From: Paenibacillus eucommiae
GTDB taxonomy: Bacteria; Bacillota; Bacilli; Paenibacillales; NBRC-103111
Direction of reading: 5' to 3'
Length of the DNA: 64,000 nucleotides
NCBI RefSeq assembly: GCF_017874215.1
Contig: NZ_JAGGLB010000028.1
Span: forward strand, 1-64,000
Every line of letters starts with the position of its first letter. Position 1 is the stretch's first letter. Positions 1-8,332 of the stretch are shown here, in pieces. A program made the translations under genes and the position numbers. The notes below the pieces were generated by a model, which was not told where the DNA came from, searched no databases, and saw nothing but the letters and a program-made list of their open reading frames with translations.

Positions 1-81
1 ATTAACTACTTTTAAAAGCACAAGGCCTTTTTTTGCCTTCTAACATCATTTTAGCCAAGGAGTTCAGTTTTATTTTCGTAT

Positions 82-429
82 AAACATCGTTAAAGCACCG
101 GGTCCTTTCCGTTGTGTGCGCTGGCAGGTGCCTTTTTCCTCCCCAACGGCTGTGTCCGCGGGGAAATCTCCCCAATCAAGAGAAAGACCCTTGCTGGCTG
201 TCCGTTTGAGCTTGATGTTCGTGTAATTCGCGCGCTTGCAGCTGAGAAGAGGGCATGGCTGTGGGCGGAAGAGCGCTAGCGCCCGCCTTTAAAGATTTGT
301 TCCTACCTCCTCATCCATTCCATTCAAGGGAACAAATCTTTAACAGCGGCTAGAGCCCACAGCCTTTCCCTCCATCCATGCATCCAAGTCACGAATACGC
401 ATATCAAAGGACGCCGCAAAGCGTTTTTC
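82..429 (+). repeat. Structured intergenic repeat, copy 1
   Basis: First of four related non-coding copies (others near 20782, 26253 and 29959). The outer stem arms lie at 249-265 and 356-372 and pair at 15 of 17 positions. The inner stem arms at 290-303 and 329-342 (TAAAGATTTGTTCC and its complement) pair perfectly. The 3' end has a small GACGCC-type hairpin before a T run near 410-428. Bases 1-81 hold nothing I can identify. No open frame with a ribosome site covers the element. Confidence 0.85.
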
Positions 430-518
430 ACAGATGATAGTTGATTGTTGACAATTAAGTGTAGCTCATCATATAATCGAATCATAATTGATTATTGATT
501 TTTAGGAGGATTATACAA

Positions 519-1226
519 ATGAATGTTTTGGCAATATGTGCTCATCCTGATGATGCTGAAATTTGGTGCGGTGGCACCTTGGCCAAGTACGCGCTGAGAG
601 GCGACAAGGTTACAATCGCGATATCGACAAATGGAGAAGTAGGTTCTCCCACATTGCCCAAAGAAGAAATTGCCGAGATTCGCAGGAAAGAAGCTCAAGA
701 AGCGGCTGATATAATTGGCGCTGAATTAATCTGGATGGGCTATCCTGATGAATTCCTGTTCGACAGAGAGGAAACAAGGCTGACATTTATTGATGTTATG
801 CGCCAAGCTCAAGCAGATGTCGTGCTTACTCACTATCCTCAGGATCTCTATAATCCGGACCATACGATAACAGGTCAAATTGCCAATGATGTTGCCATTA
901 TGACAACCGTTCCGAACATCGTAACGAATCATCCGCCAATTGCGAAAATTCCTGTCGTGTATTTCATAGAAACTTTGGCAGGACTCAATTTTCACCCTGA
1001 GGAATATGTGGACATTACGGATACGATTGAGATTAAGCAAAAAATGCTGGCAAAGCATGAAAGTCAAGTAGGGGACTGGCTTAAGGATCAATACGGCTCT
1101 AATGCTGCAGAGATGGTAGAGATCATTTCCCGTTTCCGCGGCATTCAAAGCGGTGTGCGCTATGCGGAAGGCTTTATCCGGGCAAAGGCTTATCCGCGCA
1201 ATATTACGGGCAGTCTTTTACCTTAA
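519..1226 (+). CDS. PIG-L family deacetylase (LmbE-like)
   Basis: A 235-residue zinc-dependent N-acetyl-sugar deacetylase of the PIG-L/LmbE family. The N-terminal AHPDDAE motif (residues 8-14) and a later NPDH motif provide the usual metal ligands. The start is ATG 519, because AGGAGG lies at 504-509 with good spacing; an in-frame TTG at 495 lies upstream of that site and is rejected. It stands alone between repeat copy 1 and a terminator. A second family member, bshB1, lies at 44112, so this one could be a BshB2-type backup for bacillithiol or a sugar deacetylase; the sequence does not decide. Confidence 0.85.
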   Translation: MNVLAICAHPDDAEIWCGGTLAKYALRGDKVTIAISTNGEVGSPTLPKEEIAEIRRKEAQEAADIIGAELIWMGYPDEFLFDREETRLTFIDVMRQAQADVVLTHYPQDLYNPDHTITGQIANDVAIMTTVPNIVTNHPPIAKIPVVYFIETLAGLNFHPEEYVDITDTIEIKQKMLAKHESQVGDWLKDQYGSNAAEMVEIISRFRGIQSGVRYAEGFIRAKAYPRNITGSLLP

Positions 1227-1253
1227 AGTATAATGAATTCAATAGGAGCAATT

Positions 1254-1297
1254 AACCTAATGAACCTAGTGGTTATTACTAACCATTAGGTTTTTTC
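1254..1297 (+). terminator. Rho-independent terminator after the deacetylase
   Basis: AACCTAA at 1254-1260 pairs with TTAGGTT at 1286-1292, with a nested TGGTTA/TAACCA stem, followed by a T run. It ends the single-gene transcript. Confidence 0.8.
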
Positions 1298-1567
1298 TGT
1301 TAGAAAATCACCGATTCTTAATCCGCTGCCCCCTTTTCTTCACACACACAGTGATGAAACTATCTTTTGAATTTGGAATAACTGATCAGATTTGTACATA
1401 TATTTCTCAGAGATTCTATGTGAGGAAGCCATACATCACGAAATAGGTGGATAATAGGTGGATACTAGAAAAAAAGATTTGCCCCACCTAACATAATTGT
1501 TGTAAAAGCGCATATATTTCTTACTAGTCCAGATGGTTGTACGAGCCAAACTGTAGGAGGGATTCTC
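1298..1567. other. Intergenic region upstream of spoIVA
   Basis: AT-rich stretch with no gene. A short direct repeat, ATAGGTGGATA, lies near 1443-1465. The spoIVA promoter should be here and, from the family, should be sigma-E dependent, but I found no -35/-10 pair with correct spacing. AGGAGG just before 1568 is the spoIVA ribosome site. Confidence 0.5.
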
Positions 1568-3046
1568 TTGGAGAAAGTGGATATATTTAAGGACATTGCA
1601 GAGCGGACGGGAGGGGATATTTACCTAGGCGTTGTAGGAGCAGTCCGAACTGGTAAGTCAACCTTTATTAAACGTTTCATGGAATCTGTAGTGCTGCCGA
1701 ACATACAAAGTGAAACAGATCGAATTCGGGCTACAGATGAGCTCCCGCAGAGTGCGGCAGGTCGAACTATCATGACAACGGAGCCAAAGTTCGTGCCGAA
1801 TACGGCCGTTCAGATTTCCGTTGCAGAAGGTTTGAATGTCAATGTGCGGCTGGTTGATTGTGTTGGTTATGCAGTGGAAGGTGCAAAGGGGTACGAGGAT
1901 GAAAATGGTCCTCGGATGATCAGCACACCTTGGTTCGATGAACCGATTCCTTTTCAGGAAGCGGCGGAGATTGGAACGAGGAAAGTGATTCAGGAGCATT
2001 CTACTTTAGGGGTTGTCATCACAACGGATGGCACCATCTCAGAAATTCCAAGATCCTCATATGTGCTCGCGGAAGAAAGAGTAATTGCCGAGCTCAAAGA
2101 GGTGGGTAAACCGTTTATCGTGATTGTCAACTCGCAGAAGCCTAACAGTGAGCCCGCGCAGGAGCTGCGGAGCGAGCTTCAGAGCCGTTATGATGTCCCG
2201 GTAGTAACTATGAGTGTCGCAAGTGCCGGGGAGGAAGAGATGGTCTCTGTGCTTCGTGAGGTGCTCTATGAGTTCCCTGTGCATGAGGTGAATGTCAATT
2301 TACCAAGCTGGGTCATGGTGCTGGATGAGAATCACTGGCTGCGCGACAGATTTGAGAACTCGGTTCGGGATACCGTTCAGGACATTCGCCGGTTGCGTGA
2401 TGTGGATCGGGTAGTCAGCCAATTCTCCGATTATGATTTCATCGACAAAGCCTCGCTGGCAGGGATGAACATGGGGCAGGGTGTAGCCGAAATTGACTTG
2501 TATGCACCGGATGAGCTTTACGATCGCATCCTTATGGAGGTCGTAGGCGTGGAAATTCGCGGCAAGGATCATCTCTTGCAGTTGATGCAGGATTTCACGC
2601 ATGCGAAACGGGAATACGATCAGTTTGCAGAGTCTCTGGAAATGGTGAAGACAACTGGTTACGGGATTGCGCCACCGACGCTCGCTGAGATGATCTTGGA
2701 TGAGCCTGAGCTGATCCGTCAAGGTTCCCGCTTCGGAGTCCGCTTGAAAGCGACTGCACCATCCATTCATATGATCCGGGTGGATGTCGAATCTGAATTC
2801 TCACCGATTATAGGTACGGAGAAGCAGAGTGAAGAACTGGTTCGCTATCTGATGCAGGATTTTGAAGAAAATCCTTTGAAAATTTGGGAATCGGATATAT
2901 TTGGCAGATCGCTGCATTCTATTGTCCGCGAAGGCATCCAGGGCAAGCTGGCGATGATGCCGGATAACGCAAGATATAAGCTGCAGGAAACATTAGGACG
3001 CATCATTAACGAGGGTTCCGGTGGACTTATTGCCATTATTTTATAA
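1568..3046 (+). CDS. spoIVA: Stage IV sporulation protein A, spore coat base ATPase
   Basis: SpoIVA is made in the mother cell and polymerises, with ATP hydrolysis, around the forespore as the basement layer of the coat. This 492-residue protein matches the family in length and carries the Walker A motif at residues 24-32 (GAVRTGKST, lysine 30). It also has the conserved N-terminal GTPase-like fold region and the hydrophobic C-terminal end. The start is TTG 1568, preceded by AGGAGG. It is followed by a terminator and then hbs, the B. subtilis order. Its presence shows the organism forms endospores. Confidence 0.97.
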   Translation: MEKVDIFKDIAERTGGDIYLGVVGAVRTGKSTFIKRFMESVVLPNIQSETDRIRATDELPQSAAGRTIMTTEPKFVPNTAVQISVAEGLNVNVRLVDCVGYAVEGAKGYEDENGPRMISTPWFDEPIPFQEAAEIGTRKVIQEHSTLGVVITTDGTISEIPRSSYVLAEERVIAELKEVGKPFIVIVNSQKPNSEPAQELRSELQSRYDVPVVTMSVASAGEEEMVSVLREVLYEFPVHEVNVNLPSWVMVLDENHWLRDRFENSVRDTVQDIRRLRDVDRVVSQFSDYDFIDKASLAGMNMGQGVAEIDLYAPDELYDRILMEVVGVEIRGKDHLLQLMQDFTHAKREYDQFAESLEMVKTTGYGIAPPTLAEMILDEPELIRQGSRFGVRLKATAPSIHMIRVDVESEFSPIIGTEKQSEELVRYLMQDFEENPLKIWESDIFGRSLHSIVREGIQGKLAMMPDNARYKLQETLGRIINEGSGGLIAIIL

Positions 3047-3087
3047 GATTACTGCGTTACTAACGCGGCACTTTATCCAATGACATC

Positions 3088-3111
3088 AAGCACTCAAAAG
3101 AGTGCTTTTTT
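3088..3111 (+). terminator. Terminator after spoIVA
   Basis: AAGCACTC at 3088-3095, a four-base loop, GAGTGCTT at 3100-3107, then T residues; flanking TGACA/TGTCA can extend the stem. Confidence 0.9.
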
Positions 3112-3153
3112 GTCATTTTTAATCCAATTCTAGCACAAATGAATAAGCTAGAC

Positions 3154-3182
3154 TTGAAATTGCTTCGTCTGTGTATTACTAT
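3154..3182 (+). promoter_or_regulatory. Candidate sigma-A promoter for hbs
   Basis: TTGAAA at 3154-3159, a 17-base spacer and TACTAT at 3177-3182, about 140 bases upstream of hbs. Spacing fits the housekeeping sigma factor. Inferred from sequence only. Confidence 0.5.
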
Positions 3183-3320
3183 AAGTTTGTTCATCTATTC
3201 TAGAAAGTTGATTTTGACTGCGAAATTCAAGGAATTTTGCTGCTTCTATGTATATTTTTGAACGAAACGGTGAAAACAGAACAGTAATGGATGAAAGTAT
3301 GATGGGAGGAGGTGAATGGC

Positions 3321-3593
3321 ATGAATAAATCTGAATTGATCAATAAGGTATCGGAAACCTCCGAGCTTTCCAAGAAGGATGCAACTAAAGCAGTAGATGC
3401 TGTTTTTGACGCTATTTCCGAAGCTTTGCAAAGCGGAGATAAGGTACAACTTGTAGGCTTCGGGAATTTTGAGGTTCGTGAACGTTCCGCTCGTAAAGGA
3501 CGTAATCCGCAAACCGGAGAAGAGATCGAAATCGCTGCAAGCAAGATCCCTGCGTTTAAACCAGGTAAAGCGCTTAGAGATGGAATTCAATAA
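3321..3593 (+). CDS. hbs: HU family DNA-binding protein
   Basis: A 90-residue histone-like protein that bends and compacts DNA as a dimer. The family core [18 protein letters not shown], which forms the beta arm, is present, and the length is normal. The start is ATG 3321, with AGGAGGTG at 3307-3314; the upstream in-frame GTG at 3312 lies inside that ribosome site. The spoIVA-hbs-mtrB order matches B. subtilis, except that folE (mtrA), usually between hbs and mtrB, is missing and a tRNA gene sits there. Confidence 0.96.
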   Translation: MNKSELINKVSETSELSKKDATKAVDAVFDAISEALQSGDKVQLVGFGNFEVRERSARKGRNPQTGEEIEIAASKIPAFKPGKALRDGIQ

Positions 3594-3624
3594 TTACTAG
3601 TTTTACATAGGGTTCCATAATAAC

Positions 3625-3672
3625 ATGCATAAGAGCCGTGATCCCTTTATTGTGATCGCGGCTCTTATGCAT
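3625..3672. terminator. Long hairpin after hbs
   Basis: ATGCATAAGAGCCGTGATC and its near-perfect complement ending at 3672 form a stem of about 19 bp with one wobble pair. No long T run follows, so it could be a weak terminator or an mRNA-stabilising 3' end for the abundant hbs transcript. Confidence 0.65.
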
Positions 3673-3679
3673 TAAACTA

Positions 3680-3708
3680 TTGCAGGGATGCGCATCAAGT
3701 GCTATAAT
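3680..3708 (+). promoter_or_regulatory. Promoter for tRNA-Pro
   Basis: TTGCAG at 3680-3685, 17-base spacer, TATAAT at 3703-3708 with an extended -10 TG one base upstream. The tRNA begins 56 bases downstream. Confidence 0.65.
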
Positions 3709-3763
3709 GTGAAAGTGTTATTTGAGGTACAGCCGGAAAGCATACATATAATTTGCCTGTTAA

Positions 3764-3837
3764 CGGGTGGTGGCTCAGCTTGGTAGAGCACTTGGCTGGG
3801 GGTCAAGGGGTCGCAGGTTCAAATCCTGTCCACCCGA
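3764..3837 (+). tRNA. tRNA-Pro (anticodon GGG)
   Basis: Folds by hand into a full cloverleaf. The acceptor stem CGGGTGG (3764-3770) pairs with CCACCCG (3830-3836), and the D stem is GCTC/GAGC. The anticodon stem CTTGG pairs with TCAAG around the loop CTGGGGG, giving anticodon GGG. The T arm carries TTCAAAT. Discriminator base A is at 3837; CCA is not encoded. It is a single tRNA, outside any cluster, with its own promoter and a hairpin downstream. Confidence 0.95.
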
Positions 3838-3848
3838 TTCGACAATGA

Positions 3849-3878
3849 AAGTGGACTTCGCTTAGGCGGGGTCCACTT
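3849..3878 (+). terminator. Hairpin after tRNA-Pro
   Basis: AAGTGGAC at 3849-3856 pairs perfectly with GTCCACTT at 3871-3878. The T run is short, so it may end the tRNA transcript or act in processing. Confidence 0.55.
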
Positions 3879-3964
3879 CTGTTATGATCTGTAGTTGACT
3901 TGTGGGCATTTTTTTAGCATCATTAAGAAAAAGTGCTGTGTTAAGTAAAGAAGTGGGGGAAACC

Positions 3965-4201
3965 ATGGAAACTAATAATAACTCAGGTCAGAATGAATAT
4001 TTTGTTATCAAAGCTAAAGATAACGGTGTACATGTCATCGGTTTGACAAGAGGTCAGGACACACGTTTTCACCATACGGAAAAGCTTGATAAGGGTGAGG
4101 TGATGATTGCTCAATTTACAGAGCATACATCTGCCGTAAAGGTTCGGGGAAAGGCTATTATTATGACGAAGTTCGGGACTATCGATACGGAGGCAGAATA
4201 A
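3965..4201 (+). CDS. mtrB: Tryptophan RNA-binding attenuation protein (TRAP)
   Basis: A 78-residue protein that assembles into an 11-subunit ring; with bound tryptophan it wraps RNA containing (G/U)AG triplets. The known residues are present with a +3 offset from B. subtilis: tryptophan-pocket threonines T28 and T33, and RNA-contacting K40, K59 and R61. The start is ATG 3965, preceded by a GTGGGGG ribosome site; an in-frame start at 3902 would add an unconserved tail. The expected target is the leader at 13887-14178, ahead of trpE. No anti-TRAP gene is visible in the window. Confidence 0.96.
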   Translation: METNNNSGQNEYFVIKAKDNGVHVIGLTRGQDTRFHHTEKLDKGEVMIAQFTEHTSAVKVRGKAIIMTKFGTIDTEAE

Positions 4202-4213
4202 TATTCTCTGATG

Positions 4214-4235
4214 GCAGGCATAGCCTGCTTTTTTT
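4214..4235 (+). terminator. Terminator after mtrB
   Basis: GCAGGC (4214-4219), loop ATA, GCCTGC (4223-4228), then seven T residues. Confidence 0.92.
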
Positions 4236-4275
4236 CATTGTACAATGGTGTATAAGCTATGGAGGTGCCATGTAC

Positions 4276-4809
4276 ATGAAATGGAGAACGCGAATATTTA
4301 TAACTGCTGGTTTATCAGCTTTGTTGGCTTTAGGGATGTCCGTCCTCCCTGGACTGGATACTTCCTCCAGATCAGGCGTATTAGAGAATGGCCAGAGTAA
4401 TCATGCTGCTCAGCTGACGGATAAGAATCTGGTTGATTTACTTGTCCAAATTCCACTGCAGCTGCGCATTCGCAAGGTAGAGCTGAATCACTCCATTCTT
4501 TCATTGGATCTAAATCTACCGAAGAATGTCCAGGAAGAAGCCGTTTATCGCGACTTGTACACAATTGCCCAAACGACGATCCAGAAGACCGCTAATGTAA
4601 ATCAGGTTCTGGTACGCATTATGGACTATGCGGGTGCCGCAAACGGGGCGTCAGCCCAGCTAGTATTAGCTATGGAAGCAGACAGGGAGCACGCACGTAA
4701 CCTGAATGCCAACGTCCAGGAGGTGAGCTCAATCCTGCTTGAACAGCAGGTGAAAGCACACTTTCACCTGACCTATACATCCAGATGGCAAGAGAGATAT
4801 CCGTTATAA
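4276..4809 (+). CDS. Unknown membrane-anchored or secreted protein
   Basis: A 177-residue protein that I do not recognise. It starts with a positively charged segment and a hydrophobic stretch (about residues 5-24), suggesting a signal peptide or N-terminal anchor, followed by a soluble alpha/beta-looking domain. The start is ATG 4276, which sits 8 bases after GGAGGTG; ATG 4270 is too close. It lies between mtrB and hepS, where B. subtilis has no gene, and is separated from both by a terminator and a promoter. Confidence 0.75.
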   Translation: MKWRTRIFITAGLSALLALGMSVLPGLDTSSRSGVLENGQSNHAAQLTDKNLVDLLVQIPLQLRIRKVELNHSILSLDLNLPKNVQEEAVYRDLYTIAQTTIQKTANVNQVLVRIMDYAGAANGASAQLVLAMEADREHARNLNANVQEVSSILLEQQVKAHFHLTYTSRWQERYPL

Positions 4810-4835
4810 TTAATTGTGCTTCTATAAACCGGATA

Positions 4836-4844
4836 TGATATAAT
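4836..4844 (+). promoter_or_regulatory. Extended -10 promoter for the hep/menaquinone operon
   Basis: TGATATAAT at 4836-4844 is a perfect extended -10. The best -35 (TTGTGC, 4814-4819) is 19 bases away and weak, as is common for extended -10 promoters. It lies 54 bases before hepS. Confidence 0.55.
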
Positions 4845-4897
4845 TACTTAGATTAAGCAAGAATGCTGTTGTGGCATAAGGTAACGGAGGCTTTTGT

Positions 4898-5761
4898 ATG
4901 AATTCTTATCGGATCCCAGAGATCGCCAAGCAATACACAGACTATGACATGATTCAAACCCATACAGACCTGCCTGATTTCCCGGATTATCGCACTCGTC
5001 TGTTGTTTGCGTTCTTAAACGGAAATTCCAAGCTCAGAGAATCCAGCGAACTATTCGCTTTAGTAACTTCCTTAGTCCAGATAGGGCTCGATACGCATGA
5101 TCGGGTGTCCATTACGAATGATGTGAAAGAGAAGAAGGTGGCACGCTCCAGACAGATGAAGGTGCTGGCGGGCGACTATTTCAGTTCTCTCTACTACAAT
5201 CTGCTCGCGCAAACTGGACAAATCGAGCTCGTTAGTCTTCTTTCTACTGCCATTTGTGAGGTTAACAGGCAGAAAATGAATCTTTATATGATGATGAAAC
5301 AGCTGAAGGTATCTGCCGAAGAGTACATTCAACATTTGGTGGAAATCAATTCCGAGCTTTTTTTATCCTTTTCCGGATACTTGGAAGAGATGTACCACCA
5401 GGCATATCCGGAGCTGCTTAAGGGCTTTACGAAGTGCGAGGTTATTTTCAAAGAAATATTCCGTACAGAATCGGCTGAAGATTTTCAAGGAAGCTGGGGG
5501 TTCTGGCACATTTTGCAAAATGGTTCGAAGGAAGAGCGCAAGCAGCTGCAGGCGGAGGAAGTTGATCCTTTGAAGGTAAAGATGCTGATGCGCAAATACA
5601 ATGTATCCACACAGCTCTATCAAATGCTGGATTTTCATATTACACAATTGTTTACTCTTGTGCACAAGCTTGATTCGGATAAGCTGATTAGTGAACTATT
5701 TCACATTGGCGAGCCTTTTCTGCGTTTTTTATCCAAGCCCAAAGTGCTCGAAGAAATTTGA
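4898..5761 (+). CDS. hepS: Heptaprenyl diphosphate synthase component I
   Basis: The non-catalytic subunit (287 residues) of the two-part heptaprenyl diphosphate synthase, which builds the C35 side chain of menaquinone-7. It is mostly helical and lacks the DDxxD motifs, as expected for this subunit. The partner, hepT, is at 8329 in the same transcription unit. In B. subtilis only menG separates them; here two futalosine-pathway genes are added. ATG 4898 has a GGAGG ribosome site. Confidence 0.93.
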   Translation: MNSYRIPEIAKQYTDYDMIQTHTDLPDFPDYRTRLLFAFLNGNSKLRESSELFALVTSLVQIGLDTHDRVSITNDVKEKKVARSRQMKVLAGDYFSSLYYNLLAQTGQIELVSLLSTAICEVNRQKMNLYMMMKQLKVSAEEYIQHLVEINSELFLSFSGYLEEMYHQAYPELLKGFTKCEVIFKEIFRTESAEDFQGSWGFWHILQNGSKEERKQLQAEEVDPLKVKMLMRKYNVSTQLYQMLDFHITQLFTLVHKLDSDKLISELFHIGEPFLRFLSKPKVLEEI

Positions 5762-5773
5762 GGTGACATCTAT

Positions 5774-6499
5774 ATGCAGAGCAAATCCAAAGAAGAATTC
5801 GTACATTCCGTTTTTGAAAGTATTGCACCCAAGTATGATTTGATGAACAATGTTTTGAGCTTCCGCAGACATAAAGCATGGCGCAAGTTCACCATGAAGA
5901 GAATGAATGTGCAGCCTGGAGAGCTTGCGCTTGATCTCTGCTGCGGTACTTGTGATTGGACCATCAGTCTTGCTCAAGCAAGCGGAAACGGGCCAATAAT
6001 CGGTCTTGACTTTAGTCAAAACATGCTGGATTATGGCGCTGTGAAAATTAAAGAGCTTGGATTGGACAAGCAGATTACTTTGATCCGCGGCAACGCTATG
6101 AGCTTGCCCTTTGAGGACAATTCGTTCGATTATGTAACTATTGGTTTCGCACTGCGCAATGTTCCGGATCTGGAGCAGGTCATTAGAGAGATGCAGCGGG
6201 TTGTTAAGCCGGGAGGCATGGTAGTTTCTTTGGAGCTATCCAAGCCAACCTGGCAGCCTTTTAAATCCATTTATTACTTTTACTTCCGACAAGTGCTTCC
6301 TTTTCTCGGCAAGCTGATCGCTAAGCGTTATGACCAGTACAAATGGCTGCCGGAATCCTTAGTGAATTTTCCTGATCATAAGCAGCTTGCTGCTATATTT
6401 GGCAAACAGGGATTACAGCAGGTAGAGGCCTATCCGCTTACAGGGGGAATTGCGGCACTGCATGTCGGCATTAAGGGGAAATCCAACTTGGGAGTGTAA
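5774..6499 (+). CDS. menG: Demethylmenaquinone methyltransferase
   Basis: A 241-residue class I SAM methyltransferase (UbiE/MenG family) that adds the last methyl group to the menaquinone ring. The N-terminal VFESIAPKYDLMNNVLS signature and the SAM loop DLCCGTCDW are present, as is the later VVKPGG motif. The usual glycine in the SAM loop (CCGTGDW) is cysteine here, a small oddity. It begins 12 bases after hepS. MenG is needed whether the ring comes from the classical or the futalosine route. Confidence 0.95.
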   Translation: MQSKSKEEFVHSVFESIAPKYDLMNNVLSFRRHKAWRKFTMKRMNVQPGELALDLCCGTCDWTISLAQASGNGPIIGLDFSQNMLDYGAVKIKELGLDKQITLIRGNAMSLPFEDNSFDYVTIGFALRNVPDLEQVIREMQRVVKPGGMVVSLELSKPTWQPFKSIYYFYFRQVLPFLGKLIAKRYDQYKWLPESLVNFPDHKQLAAIFGKQGLQQVEAYPLTGGIAALHVGIKGKSNLGV

Positions 6500-6506
6500 C
6501 GATCCT

Positions 6507-7379
6507 ATGCTTACTAAAATTAAAATTTTTCTGGAAATGATTAAATTCGAGCACACGGTTTTCGCTCTGCCGTTTGCTTTTATGGGAGCTATTCTCGGGG
6601 CTGTAGTGATGACAGACCAACTGCCTACCTGGGCACAAATTGGCTGGGTTACGCTAGCGATGATAGGTGCAAGAACGGCCGCGATGTCGCTTAATAGGGT
6701 CATAGACCGTGTAATTGATAAGAAAAATCCAAGGACAGCGAACCGGGCAATCCCTGCTGGTCTGATTTCTTCCAAACAAGTATATTTGTATATTTTAATT
6801 TCATTTGCGCTTCTTTTTCTGGCAACTTCGAACTTAAGTGCTTTATCTATGAAACTGCTGCCAATCGCAGTGTTTTTTCTTGTCTTCTACTCCTATACCA
6901 AGCGCTTCACCTGGGCGTGCCATTTTGTATTGGGCGTGACACTGGGATTGGCACCATTAGGCGCATGGGTCGCTGTCACTGGTTCTATAACTCCTGCCGC
7001 ACTTATTTTTTTCTTAACTATCGTCTGCTGGAGCAGCGGCTTTGATTTGATTTATTCCTGTCAGGATGCAGATTTCGACCGCAAGGAAGGTTTGCACTCC
7101 TTCCCGGGCCGTTTCGGGATTCCAGTCGCATTAATGACTGCACGTGTGCTGCACGCTTTGACGGCAGTTGGACTGATTGCCTTATTTTTTATGGCCAATT
7201 TAAGCTGGTGGTATTTAGCAGGGCTTTGCATTGCTTACCTGATCTTATTTTATGAGCACACGCTGGTCTCACCGCGGGATTTGTCCAAGCTTAATGTGGC
7301 TTTCTTTACGATGAACGGTATTCTAAGCCTGGTGGTTTTCGCCTTTACACTGATAGACTTGCTGTTGGTACATGCCTAA
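6507..7379 (+). CDS. mqnP: UbiA-family prenyltransferase, probably MqnP
   Basis: An integral membrane prenyltransferase of 290 residues with about eight hydrophobic segments. It carries the two aspartate-rich UbiA signatures: NRVIDRVIDKKNPRT after the second helix, and the DADFDRKEG region in the middle. These bind the prenyl diphosphate through magnesium. Because mqnA follows, I infer the MqnP role of the futalosine menaquinone pathway rather than ubiquinone synthesis. The start is ATG 6507, shortly after the menG stop; the longer in-frame start inside menG is rejected. Confidence 0.88.
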   Translation: MLTKIKIFLEMIKFEHTVFALPFAFMGAILGAVVMTDQLPTWAQIGWVTLAMIGARTAAMSLNRVIDRVIDKKNPRTANRAIPAGLISSKQVYLYILISFALLFLATSNLSALSMKLLPIAVFFLVFYSYTKRFTWACHFVLGVTLGLAPLGAWVAVTGSITPAALIFFLTIVCWSSGFDLIYSCQDADFDRKEGLHSFPGRFGIPVALMTARVLHALTAVGLIALFFMANLSWWYLAGLCIAYLILFYEHTLVSPRDLSKLNVAFFTMNGILSLVVFAFTLIDLLLVHA

Positions 7380-7468
7380 AGGAGCGGCTGCTTGTATGCC
7401 ATTCATTTGTAAAGTGCTGGTCAGCGTGAATATCGAACATTCCTTATACAGAAGATGGGGAGAAAGTG

Positions 7469-8332
7469 ATGAATAAAGAGGATAATCGAATTCGGATAGG
7501 ACGGATTAACTATACCAACGTGTGGCCGATTTATTACTATTTTGCTGATTTGGTGCCTAGGGAACAAGTGGAAATTATCCATCAGGTGCCAACAGGCTTA
7601 AATAAAGCGATGGCAGCCGGTGAGATTGATATGGGACCAATTTCTTCCTTTGCTTACGGGGAATCATTCGAGAATTACCTGCTGTACCCCGATTTGTCGG
7701 TGAGTGCGTTCGGTGCAGTAAATTCCATTTTATTATTTCACGAAAAACCGCTGCAGGAGATTGCCGGTGGAGAAATCGCACTGCCTACAACATCGGCTAC
7801 CTCAGTGAATTTGTTGAAAATCATTCTGGAGAAATTTTACAAGGGGAAACCCCGTTACACCTATGCTCCGCCAATTCTAAGTGATATGATGAACAAGCGG
7901 GACGGGGCTTTGCTGATTGGTGATGATGCCATCAAGGAAAGCTGGCGCAACAAGAAGTATATGATCACGGACCTTGGGCAAGAATGGGCGAAATGGACAG
8001 GGAAATGGATGTCTTTCGCTGTTTGGGCGATTCGCCGGGCCGTCGTGGATCAACAGCCAGAGCTTGTTAAAGGCATTTTTGACGCGTTTGTCCAAAGCAA
8101 ACACATGGCCCACGCAGATCCATCGGCTATGATCAAAGAGGCAAAGAGCTCTGTAGGCGGAAGCAGTGAGTATTGGCAGCACTATTTTAGCAATCTGTGC
8201 TATGATTTTGGGGTTGAGCAATGGAAGGGACTGCAATTATATTATCAATATTGCTGGGAGCTTGGCTTTCTGCCGAAGCAGGCAACAGTGGAAATATGGC
8301 AACAAAATAGAATAGCACGGGTGACGGAATGA
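7469..8332 (+). CDS. mqnA: Chorismate dehydratase, futalosine menaquinone pathway
   Basis: MqnA (287 residues) removes water from chorismate to give 3-(1-carboxyvinyloxy)benzoate, the first step of the futalosine route. It has a periplasmic-binding-protein-like fold. The N-terminal RIGRINYTNVWPIYYYF and the EIDMGPISSFAYG segment match the family. ATG 7469 has GGGGAGAAAG upstream; GTG 7466 is an alternative. It overlaps hepT by 4 bases. Other pathway genes (mqnB-E) are not in the window. It ties this operon to the chorismate genes 3 kb downstream. Confidence 0.93.
   Translation: MNKEDNRIRIGRINYTNVWPIYYYFADLVPREQVEIIHQVPTGLNKAMAAGEIDMGPISSFAYGESFENYLLYPDLSVSAFGAVNSILLFHEKPLQEIAGGEIALPTTSATSVNLLKIILEKFYKGKPRYTYAPPILSDMMNKRDGALLIGDDAIKESWRNKKYMITDLGQEWAKWTGKWMSFAVWAIRRAVVDQQPELVKGIFDAFVQSKHMAHADPSAMIKEAKSSVGGSSEYWQHYFSNLCYDFGVEQWKGLQLYYQYCWELGFLPKQATVEIWQQNRIARVTE

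Noticed and set aside
1390-1560. Sigma-E promoter for spoIVA (ATATATT and CATACA-like boxes)
   Set aside because: The boxes are about 26 bases apart, too far for sigma-E spacing; a promoter must exist but I cannot place it.
7396-7476. 26-codon frame between mqnP and mqnA, considered as a ubiX remnant
   Set aside because: The translation (MPFICKVLVSVNIEHSLYRR...) has no likeness to UbiX and no good ribosome site.
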